A stretch of DNA of 64,000 nt from Planococcus citri (taxonomy: Eukaryota; Arthropoda; Insecta; Hemiptera; Pseudococcidae). The stretch lies in contig NC_088678.1 in assembly GCF_950023065.1 (NCBI RefSeq), forward strand, positions 37,376,580 through 37,440,579. The letters are read 5' to 3'. The notes under the pieces were generated by a model, which was not told the DNA's origin, searched no databases, and saw only the letters and a program-made list of their open reading frames with translations. The translations under genes and the position numbers were made by a program. This document shows, piece by piece, positions 47,360 through 56,400 of this stretch; within the stretch, counting starts at the first letter, position 1; each line of letters opens with the position of its first letter.

Positions 47360-47605
47360 GGTCACTCAAGGTCATTGGCCCGCCAATCTGACCTCTCAAG
47401 GTCACCTGCCTGCCTTTCGGATCTCTCGAGGTCGAATGCCTGCCTGTCTGACCTCTCAAAGTCATTGACCCAATTGTCTGACCTCTCAAGGTCGCCTGCC
47501 TGTCTGCCATTCGGGTCTCCCAAGATCATATGTTTGCCTGTCTGGCCTCTCCGGGTCATTAGGTCATTGGCCCGACCATGTGGCCTTTCAAGATCATATC
47601 GCACG
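47360..47605. repeat. 30-bp minisatellite encoding a 10-residue repeat in one frame
   Basis: AAGGTC-type anchors fall at about 47370, 47400, 47430, 47460 and 47490, exactly 30 bp apart, then at 34- and 29-bp spacings. The unit is roughly GACCTCTCAAGGTC plus CCTGCCTGTCT. Because 30 is a multiple of three, the minus frame is open over 47362-47631 and reads DLERSDRQAG-like decapeptides. That open frame is a consequence of the repeat and not evidence of a gene. A short related array is at 23019-23112. Confidence 0.85.
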
Positions 47606-50600
47606 TTGGGAGTAATGAGGTTACATCTCAAAAAAAAATCGATTTTGACATTTTTGCATTTTTGGAAGTTTTAAATCATGGTATGTTTTTTGGTCAAGTT
47701 GACTTCATGTTTAGCAATTCCAAATCAGCTGAAAGTCAGGAAAAAATCCCAAAAGGGCGCGCTCCGGTGAAATTCCTGCACTGGAAATGAATTTTCCGTG
47801 CCCAATAACCTCTCTAACCAGAATTTTGAATCCTTTTTTCCAAAAAAAAAAATCCCCTTCGTATTTATGGCAAGATCAAACATCCTAAAATCCGATAAAT
47901 TTCTAAACAATATTGTAAAATTGAACCAAATATTTTTTTAGAGTTTCTTTAATGTGTGATGATTAAAAATTTCAGAGAATATAATATCTAAGTGCCAGAA
48001 ATTGGTCGTTTTTGTTTAGGTACCTATAGGTACTTAGGTGTAGGTAGGTATATTAGATACGTAGAGTCGTAGATATGTAGAAATTTTTCATATTTAAGAG
48101 CATTTTGAGAAACTTGAAAATTTCAAACATTTGTAGAAAAAAGTTACGGGGACTCGCTCAAAAGTACATAAAACATACATTTTTGGAGCTCATATAAGTC
48201 GGCGAAACATGCTCAAAAAAATTAGTAACCTACAAAAAACGTGTTTTTTTAGTCGTTTTTAATGGTAAATATTTTTAAAAAATCAAAATTTTGAGAAAAT
48301 TACGCACATTCAATGCACAAAAATGTTGAAAAAAACCCTTTCACTCAATGAAATAAACTCATCACAAGAAAACTAAAATTTGAAAAAATTCAAAAAATAA
48401 GTACCTAAACGAATTTCTATTTTTTTGTTGTGAGGGTAATTTTTATTAACTTTTTTATGAAATACGTCAGAAAGAGGTCAAAATAAGACAACTGGATAAA
48501 TTTAAACTATTTTTGTTGTTTCAAATTGAAAACTGAATTTTTTCGAATTTTGATTTCTTTGTGAGGAGTTTATTTCATCGAGTGAAAGGTTTTTTTTGCA
48601 ACTTTTTCAACAGATACGAAACATAAAAATAGAGGTCAAATGGGTCAACTTCACCAGTTCAAAACTTTTTTTCATGTTTTAAATCAAAAAATCACATTTT
48701 TCGCAAACTTCAAATTCTTTCAAATCGACTTTGCGACATAGTAGGTACCATCTCAATTTTTTAATATGTTGTTTAGTATGAAAAGTTGTCCATAATATTT
48801 TTTTTTCAGAATATTTGAGAGTCGGAACGACATGAAAACTACGTTTTGAAACTTTTTGAGCTAATTTTTTGTACGAAAAAACGTGGCAATACTGATTTTT
48901 ATGATATCACTAAAAAGCCTTTTGAAACCCCTAACTATGGGGAAAAGTCCCATTTTGGTAGGTAACGCGGTTATCGAGTAATCCACTGCTGAAATGGATG
49001 ATATTTTAGGTTTACTGAAAACTTTGACACCCCCTGGCTGCTTTTAAAAATGGGCTAGAGGGCTACGATTTGCGCCATTGGTCGTCCCTTCGGAAGGTCT
49101 CTCCATAGAAAAAATTTCAAAAAAATCGCCGAATTCCCCCCCCCCCACCACTTCTTGGTCGAATTGACGTGGAATGACCCCTGAAGGACAGGAATTTTTT
49201 CAATTTTTGGGAAGTGGTGCCATTTGGAGAAATTCAAAAGCAGCGTTGAAAAAAGTTATCAAAAGTAGGTACAGTGAAAAGTGATTTTTTTAAAATAGTG
49301 GTGTTGTTGGAGCACGTTCAATTTTTTTTTTTTTTTTAATCAAGTATTGTAGGTACTAGGTTAAGTCTTTTCGTTTAGCAGCAAATTAAAAAAATAACAT
49401 CATGTGACCACTCCTCGACCTCTATCGTTCGGTAAATTAATTTTTATTTGCATATTAAACAACCGGAAAGGCGCGAAGAATTCATTTACTCGTTGTTAGA
49501 ACCAGTGTAAGAAACCCCCTCACTTCGCGAGTTTTCCATCTAATACCCACCCCCTACCCGAGTCTTAGTCGCGTGAAATTCGCTCGTCAAAAAATACTCG
49601 TATAGCTTTGTATATGACACACGACCGCGTGACGTTTTAACATTTCAATATCAATTTAGAAATGGTAAATACGGTAGCGTGGGTCTTGGAAAATTACCCT
49701 GAACCGTGTATGTGGGCCATAATCGCGATACCGTCACCGTTGCTTCCATGCCAAGCGCCATTTCAGTTCAACAGATGACAGAGCGTTGTAATTTACCCGA
49801 CATACGTAATTATGTCGCTATACCGCGTTCTCGTCGTCTATAATAATTAACAGCTACATAATACTCGAAGTAAAGGCCTCGTGGTTCTGTACGATTAAAC
49901 GGCTTCTGGCTTCTCCGTGCAACATTCGTATAAGCGCACGTTAATACTCACGTGTATTAAAATTACCAACAAAACACCCACATATACCTGCTAGCTTATG
50001 GTAGTACATACGAGTATTACTTCAAAGATATTATGTCTTCTCGACAAGTAAACAATAATAAACAATTCGCGCTGGAGGAGAAACCTTAATCGCAGCTATC
50101 GATGACCCCGTTTTCCAGGCGACGATTCTTTTTTCGACCCGATTGCCAGCTAAATAACACGGGGTGAACACCGAAAACAAAAAAAAAAGCAGAGAAAAAA
50201 TCATTAAGCGTTATCGAGGGTAGTTTTATTCAGCAGCGGTCACGGAACGAATATTACATTTTGGAACGGCCTCAGGTGAGGACAGAGGAGGGGGCCGCAA
50301 AGGCGGGCGCAAATCGAAAATGAGAGTATAATGGGAAAGAAAAGCCGCGCGGTATTGCAGGTTCGCGTGTCAAACACGCGATCACAGCCGTTAAATTTTT
50401 CCCGCCGTCGAAAGTAATAGGTAGAATTCTCTTCCGGCGTGCCAACACTTCTATGATTGATATTCTTTAATATCGCCACAGAGTATAAAGAGTATATACT
50501 GTAAGAATAATACGACGACGTCAGTCGTCGGTGCACCTCTATACCATAGTGTATACCTTTATAGATGACGTCCAGGTGTCTTATATATATATGAAGTGTG

Positions 50601-51785
50601 CGAAGTGAAAACACAGCGACCTTTGGTTAGACGTATAAAACTGCTCTTCGCACATCGCACATCGCATCACCTTCCTAATTTAACGCTGGAAAATATTCGT
50701 TCAAACGAGCCGACAACGTTGAGAAGAACAGAGCCCAGATATATGTCTTTTGATAAAATCTACATCGTGATATGCAGGGTGTTTTTAAAATTCCCAAAGC
50801 GCCCGTCAAATGTATCGCGTTGCTTCGGTGTCGAATGAATTGCCTACAACGAGCGCCACTGTATAAAGTCAAAAATCATAGGAGAGGGACGAGTAGGTAT
50901 CTCGTGTTATACCTAGGCCTATATGTATATCAGTATGGTTTTATCCTGGTGTCTATGTAATAAACAGACAATCCGGTCTCATTGAAACCCTTACAATGCT
51001 CCGGTGACAAATAAATTTCCAACATTGACGTAGACCATTCAACGTAATTTTTTTAGTGTGGGCGTTTTGGTAGGCAGCATATACGACACCTTTTACTATA
51101 TGTCTTCACATTGGTACCTGAGAGATTTCAATTCGAAAATGTGGGTGGATTGTTTTCTTTTACCTACTCTGCCGACAGTATGACTCGGGTGTCAAATGAG
51201 TCATCTATGTTAACACCTTGTTATAAAAAATGACGATTACGTGAGAATGGCGCAATGATAGTCGTCTAAGGCTATACTTCGTATCAACTCCTACGTTCTT
51301 GACTTTGGTGATGAACTATAAGATTCGAGAGTAAATTGAACCAAATATATTGAATAATGAAAAGTTGTGCAGTCGTTTGATTTTTCAGTACATATATTTT
51401 TTGATGATTTGTGTACCAGAGTGGGTCGCCCCAAAAAGTTGACGAATATTGACAAAATTCAGCAAAGACCTTCATTTTGAGTTGAAAGTTACGCAGAAAA
51501 AAATGCCAACTTCAGAGGTGCCCCTGGAAGAGAGAAATAGGCTCTCAAAGAGGGGGCATTTTCGAAAAAAATTGTGTTTTTTTGCTCCTGTCGCTATCCA
51601 ACTTGTTTTGAGAAAATGGTCCCATTCCAAATGAAAGTACTTGAGATTCTACGTCGATCTATGCTAATGCTATTTCTGTTAAAATCCAAGACCACTCTTA
51701 GGGTTGTACTGAGTAGTTGAAAATTCCTAAATTGATTATTTTTGAATAAATTCGGGTTTTGAAAATTTTTTCATGGGAAATAATA
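47606..51785. other. No gene recognised
   Basis: 47606-49430 is AT-rich with C8-9 near 49138. 49450-51250 is CpG-containing, apparently single-copy. A minus frame at 50240-50614 (124 residues) has an even but unrecognisable composition and no start context. ATATGCAGGGTGTTTTTAAA at about 50773 again resembles a DNA-transposon end without a partner. No exon is supported. Confidence 0.4.
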
Positions 51786-51812
51786 TATTTTGGAACGCAG
51801 TGGTGCCAATTT
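51786..51812. repeat. Left member of a perfect 27-bp inverted repeat spanning 4 kb
   Basis: Bases 51786-51812 (core GGAACGCAGTGGTGCCAA) are the exact complement of 55764-55790. A degenerate hairpin with arms at about 51803-51838 and 51880-51915 follows immediately, and its right-arm word CAGTATTGAC recurs at about 55750. The pair brackets all the nested elements between them. Confidence 0.8.
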
Positions 51813-52406
51813 CAAAAACCAGAGAAAAATAGTCAAAAACTTGACAACATTTCTTCTATTTTTTCAAGTTGGCAGTATTGACTATCTCTCTGATTTTGGA
51901 ATTATGGCACTGATTTTATCGCTGAATCTGGTATGTATTCCCATGCAAGAAAATCATAGATGAGTAGTACTATAGTACTACTTCAGTACTATTTCTGTAA
52001 AACTATTGAGTACTAATTCAGTACTGTAGAACTAAGTAGTACTTAGTATTACTTCAGTACTACTTCTGTATAACTATTCAGTAGTACTTCAGTATTGGGA
52101 TACCAAGTAATGCAATAGTACTATTCCAGTACTACTTTAGGTAAGACTATTCAGTATTACTTCGTTATTGTGGTATCAAGTAGTACTATAGTACCATTCT
52201 AAATACTACTTTAGACAAATTTCTCATTTTATGGTCAGTGTTCAAGCTTAAACTTATTTGTTAAAAATAGGTATGTGAGTTTGAATTTCAATTATACCTG
52301 CCCAGCACACGTTTTTTCTGAAATTTAAAAAATTAAGTAGCTAATAAATACGGCAATTATTTCTATATGCTCGAAAAACAGCAAAAAAAAAGCGCTCATA
52401 ATAAGT

Positions 52407-53079
52407 GAGTACCTTAGAGTCAAACCCAGAATTCTCCACTTTTCGTCATTTTGAGAAAAACACAAAAAACTGCTAGAAGGTTGGTATCAGTAGTAGTAGG
52501 TTTCTAATCTCGTCTATAAATAGTGCTTTGGGTAACAATCGAATTGACGAAAAAAAATTTTTTTTCAAGTCTTTCCATAGCAGTAATTCACGATACCATT
52601 TTGGAGAATTCTGGTTTTGACTCCAAGTCTGTAAAAAAATCAAAAAAAATGTCAAAAATACATGATAAAATGAGGGATAATTCTAGATTCAAGTCTGTTG
52701 AAAGTATCTCAAGGTTGTTTACAGTCGACTGGAATAAAAAAAAAATTTTTTTGAAGTATTTTTTTCAAAGTTTGACTTGAACCCGGGACTTTGGACCCCC
52801 TCACCATCATGGCATCGAATGGGGTAAAATGTAGAATGGCAATTGATGCGTACCTACTAACTGTACCCAAAACAACCATAATCTCATTTTTTTAAATTTT
52901 GGACTTTTTTCGGAATTGGACTCGGACCCAGTACTTTGGACCTCGCTGACTGCGTCATTATGTCAGATTGGTAAAAACGGAGAATGGCAATCGATGCATA
53001 CCGACTAACTGTACCCAAAACGATCATAACCTCATTTTTCAAAAATTTGGAGAATTCTGGGTTTGACTCTAAGGTACTC
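52407..53079. mobile_element. 673-bp element with 32-bp perfect terminal inverted repeats
   Basis: The first 32 bases (GAGTACCTTAGAGTCAAACC onward) are the exact complement of 53048-53079. AAGT flanks both sides (52403-52406 and 53080-53083) as a 4-bp target duplication. Inside, a unit containing ACTTTGGACC, ATGGCAAT, ACTAACTGTACCCAAAAC and CTCATTTTT is tandemly repeated at 52788 and 52933, 145 bp apart. A diverged internal copy of the terminal repeat lies at about 52602-52635. There is no coding frame. Confidence 0.85.
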
Positions 53080-53703
53080 AAGTGGTTACAATCTAAAAAA
53101 AAACGCATTTCATTAATATTATTGTGCTAAGAAACCAAAAACAGCAGAAATAAGTGCTATAAAACTGCCCCATTATGGGTAGGTATCAAAATGTAGGTAT
53201 GTATTTTCAATGAGCTGTCAAAAAACCTAAAACAACATCAAACATTAATTTTTTTTAAACACAAATGCATCGATCATCGTTTTTAATTTTCATATTATAG
53301 GCTATAAAAAAAACATTCATTTTTTTGTATTGACAATTTCAAAATTTTTGTTTTTTCCCATTTTTCAAACTGATTTTTGCTGTTTTTCCCCCCACAAAAA
53401 AGCTGTAACGACCTGAAAAAACCTCAAAATCAACGTTTTTTTAAACTGAAATAAGCATTTGCATTTGTTTATTCCAAAAATATGCAAAAATATGCGCTAT
53501 AAAGTGTCATCATTTGTCTCAAAATTGCATGAAACTGACAAAACGTTAAGAAAATTGCTATCTGCGGTATTTGGTGCAGCAAAAAAAATATTTGATATCA
53601 TTAAAACAATTTCCTTACTAATAATGTACTGCAATTTTTAAAAAAATGAAAATATTTCAGAATAACAAGGATAATGTGCTTATATTGTTCAAAATGTGCC
53701 ATA

Positions 53704-53790
53704 TCCATTGAAGTCCCCATAGTCTAGTGGTTAAGGTTACGCAGTTAGGAACGTAGGGACGCAGGTTCGAATCTCAGGTTAGGTAGGAAA
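53704..53790 (+). repeat. tRNA-like segment with perfect A and B boxes (SINE head or tRNA relic)
   Basis: TAGTCTAGTGG at 53720-53730 fits the A-box consensus exactly and GTTCGAATC at 53765-53773 fits the B-box exactly, at tRNA-like spacing. The sequence opens TCCCCATAGTCTAGTGGTTA, similar to Glu/Asp tRNAs. However the T-stem does not pair, the acceptor ends do not match, and the anticodon stem closes a 10-base loop, so it is not a working tRNA. A tRNA-derived SINE or pseudo-tRNA is favoured. Confidence 0.65.
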
Positions 53791-54117
53791 TTTTCGTTAA
53801 TGGAATTGGATGGCATATGAATTAATGATTCGACGGATAAAATGTAAATCGATTAGTAATAACATGAATCGTGCCAAATGTACTCAATATTTTTAAAAAT
53901 TAATTTAAAAATTTTAAATGTAGTACTAGGTACAGTTCTTTTGAGTAGTACTGCAGTAATATGTCCTAGTAGTACTGCAGTAATACTTTTTCAGTACCTA
54001 GTACTACAATAATACTTCTTAGTAGTACTGTCAGTAGAACTGAATTGCTCAATTTAGTACTACTGAAAGTAGTACTGCTTTTAGTATTACTGTAGTAGTA
54101 CTATTTTTCTGCATGGG

Positions 54118-54357
54118 TTATTATACCCACACCTAGTTTGTGTGTGTCTTTCCCAGCATAAATCATTTCATTATCTTTATCTGCCTGGTTTCTATCATTT
54201 CCGGTCCATGGGATCTTGCTTATTCCCAATACGTATGTCAATTTGTAATCTCCTGGCTTCCATGGTTACATTAGCGAGTTTTCCAATTTTGTACAAAGTT
54301 CTCATATTCCAGGTTGCGACGTTGATGTTGTTCCACCTTGTTTTTACTCCGAATGCT
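54118..54357 (-). pseudogene. Inverted endonuclease-domain fragment of the third non-LTR copy
   Basis: The minus strand carries the N-terminal strand of an apurinic-type endonuclease (VATWNMRTL with the metal-binding Asn) followed after a frameshift by LGISKIPWTG, close to the usual LGISETRW segment whose Glu is here replaced by Lys. A loop ending in GVGIIT comes next. It is only about 80 residues of a domain of about 220 and cannot be active. Confidence 0.8.
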
Positions 54358-54515
54358 GATAACAACTATGGTAGAGATCATAAAGAAATTAAGTCATGGA
54401 TTGGAATGGCAAAAAGCGCCTTTAATAACCTAGCCAATGTGCTGGGAAATCAAACGATGCGTAAAGGTCTGAGGAAGAGAATTATGAGATGCTATGTATG
54501 GACTGTTCTGAAGTA

Positions 54516-55046
54516 CAGTGGAGTCTCGATAACTCAAACTCCGTTAACTCGAAGCAAAGTCTGTTTCCCTTCAACTCTCCATAAGACTCAATGTAAAATT
54601 CACTTCTTTACCTCGAAGTAAAACGTCCAAAAACTCTGATGACTCGAAGTAAAATTTTTGAAAAAGACAATGAAAAACCTCTGTAAGTCGAACGTTTCCA
54701 ACGTTTTGCCTCTATACTCGTAACTCGAATTTCTAGTTGAAAACACTGTAAATTAGAATCTCATTGATACAAAACTCTTTCACATTCACATATCGGTTAT
54801 CTTCAATGGTACCTATTGGATGTTGTACATTCTCATTCCATACTTTAATATTTTCTACTAGGTATAATATGTGTTTCCATTTCATTCTAGTAAAAAAAAA
54901 AACATTCATCTAATTCAAAACTTCGCTAACTCAAAATACCTATACCAAAATTAATCTCTATAACTCGAACTTTGATAACTTGAAAACTCTGATAACTCGA
55001 AGTCAACTCCTTCTCCCTTCAGCTTCGAGTTATCGAGACTCCACTG
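54516..55046. mobile_element. 531-bp pogo/Tigger-like MITE inserted in the non-LTR copy
   Basis: It begins CAGTGGAGTCTCGATAACTC and ends with the exact complement, flanked by TA on both sides (54514-54515, 55047-55048). These are the hallmarks of Tc1/mariner-superfamily elements of the pogo type. The interior repeats the word AACTCGAA many times and has no transposase. Removing it and one TA rejoins the reverse transcriptase sequence, matching the uninterrupted 37092 element at CTGAAGTATT. Confidence 0.95.
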
Positions 55047-55077
55047 TACATATTTCTGCAAAACATGGACAATGAGT

Positions 55078-55349
55078 CATTGACTTTTTGGATATGGACT
55101 GCTAGCGGCCCATCTGACTTGAACATAGTAAGTCGAGGGTTGCAATCTGCGCATGCGCCACCTCTGTTATGATGTTATACTACCCAGGTACAGTTACAGG
55201 GAGGTGTGGGAGGTATAACGTCATAAGCTGGTACTACATCATTTTTTAGATTCTGTCATGCGCAGAAGCCAAACCTTGACTAACCAATGAACTATGTTCA
55301 AGACCACTAGCTTATGTACCGCTAGCAGTCCATATCTAAAAAGTCAATG
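55078..55349. mobile_element. 272-bp MITE with 8-bp target duplication
   Basis: The ends CATTGACTTTTTGGATATGG and, as complement, CATTGACTTTTTAGATATGG form inverted repeats of about 31 bp with one mismatch. The flanks are CAATGAGT (55070-55077) and CCATGAGT (55350-55357); the uninterrupted 37092 element has CCATGAGT once. This proves an 8-bp duplication with one later substitution. Eight bases suggests hAT or a related superfamily, but the ends are not classic hAT. CTTGAACATAGT is also shared inside both ends. Confidence 0.93.
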
Positions 55350-55763
55350 CCATGAGTGCGGAATGCGAGAAGAAAGTATCTGTTTTCTAGATGTGGTGCT
55401 ATCAAAGGCTACTATGGATCTCATGGAAGGACTTCATTACCAACAAGGAAGTATTAGCAACAATAGGAGAGGAGCGGAAAGTTGTAGTTGAAGATATCAA
55501 AAACAGAAAGCTAAAGTATTTAGCTCATAAAATATGAGAAAACGGTATTTTCATTCTAGCGGTGCAGGGGATAATCCAAGGAAGAATGGTGAGAGGGAGG
55601 AGACGATCTGAGCTGTTAACAACAAACTCACTGGCCAACTCTCCCTGTAAGACCCTGAAAGAAACTATCAGATATGCTAGAAACGGGCTAATATATGTAG
55701 ATGGAAATATACACCATATCCTGTAAAGGAGTGCGACTATGACAACAACCAGTATTGACCAAA

Positions 55764-55790
55764 AAATTGGCACCACTGCGTTCCAAAATA
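55764..55790. repeat. Right member of the 27-bp inverted repeat
   Basis: Exact complement of 51786-51812, located just outside the 3' end of the third non-LTR copy. Confidence 0.8.
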
Positions 55791-56045
55791 TTTCCCCAGT
55801 TTCAGGAATGATATCTTTGAATATTTTGACTAAATTAATGCGAAATGGTCACTTTTGGCTAATCATCTTACAAGGAAAAGTATCTCAACTGCCAGAAAAT
55901 ATTTTTAAACTAACCAAGCTAAATCGAAAGAACATTGTCAGCTAAAATTGTAGGGGCTCGAGTGAATTTCTTGATATTTGGTGCGTTTTAAAACGCTTGG
56001 GGCCAAAAAATGGAAGAATTCAATTTTACATAGGTAATCAACCTA

Positions 56046-56256
56046 CAGGGTGCCCAGAAATATCGAGTACTCCTAAAAAAGTTTTGTACTAAAATACTCC
56101 GGTTGGTCACAGTGAATGATAATAATGATAGCACATGATTGGTTGTTGGACTGGAGAGATAACGTTCCACCAATCATATGCATCTATTTCACGTTGCCAA
56201 CCTATATTTTTAATGAAAAACTTTCTTGGGGGCACTCGATATTTCTGGGCACCCTG
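56046..56256. mobile_element. 211-bp MITE family M1, copy 1
   Basis: CAGGGTGCCCAGAAATATCG opens the element and its complement closes it; inverted repeats extend about 23 bp perfectly and further with mismatches. TA flanks both ends (56044-56045, 56257-56258), as for Tc1/mariner insertions. The interior contains GATAGCACATGATTGGTTGT and CATATGCATCTATTTCA, shared with the second copy. No transposase is present. Confidence 0.92.
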
Positions 56257-56279
56257 TAGAAAGCTGAAATGTAGTAGGT

Positions 56280-56400
56280 ATGTATCCTATTTTCAGCCCT
56301 TCAAACCAATTGGAATCGGTTTAGAATCTTTTCAAGCAGTTCTGAAGACTCCAGTAGATTTTAAAAGTTGAAATTTCCGCAAAATTGTATCTAAGAATGT
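56280..56400 (+). repeat. Dispersed repeat family D, copy 5
   Basis: ATCCTATTTTCAGCCCTTCA, AACCAATTGGAATCGG, TTTCAAGCAGTTCTG and CTCCAGTAGATTTTAAAAGT then TGAAATTTCC keep the family order. It begins about 20 bp after MITE M1 copy 1. Confidence 0.6.

Larger units (their letters stand above)
51940..54117. mobile_element. Candidate transposon with GTAGTACT-rich subterminal arrays
   Basis: Short inverted ends CCCATGCAAGAAAAT (51940) and, as complement, CCCATGCAGAAAAAT (ending 54117) are each followed inward by about 200 bp packed with AGTACTACT/AGTAGTACT words (51963-52215 and 53924-54107). Such paired arrays of a short palindromic word inside terminal repeats resemble subterminal transposase-binding sites. 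No transposase frame exists inside, and no convincing target duplication was found (the flanks share only TT). The interior holds a 673-bp element and a tRNA-like segment. The object could instead be two separate minisatellites. Confidence 0.5.
54118..55752 (+). mobile_element. Broken third non-LTR copy with an inverted 5' segment
   Basis: The plus strand from about 54353 matches the thumb and C-terminal part of the 37092 element (same order, about nine bases in ten) through to its 3' end near 55750, with premature stops. To the left, 54118-54357 encodes on the minus strand the start of an endonuclease domain: INVATWNMRTLYKIGKLANV, then LGISKIPWTG and KLGVGIIT. The inverted part runs from downstream (left) to upstream (right), the arrangement expected of twin-primed reverse transcription. 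The element is further split by transposons at 54516-55046 and 55078-55349. Confidence 0.88.

Noticed and set aside
47362..47631. Minus-strand gene encoding decapeptide repeats
   Set aside because: It coincides with a 30-bp minisatellite; no start context, flanking coding sequence or domain.
50240..50614. 124-codon minus-strand frame
   Set aside because: No domain or start context; nothing in the surroundings suggests a gene.
53704..53790. A functional Glu- or Asp-type tRNA gene
   Set aside because: The A and B boxes are perfect but the T-stem and acceptor stem do not pair and the anticodon loop is too long.
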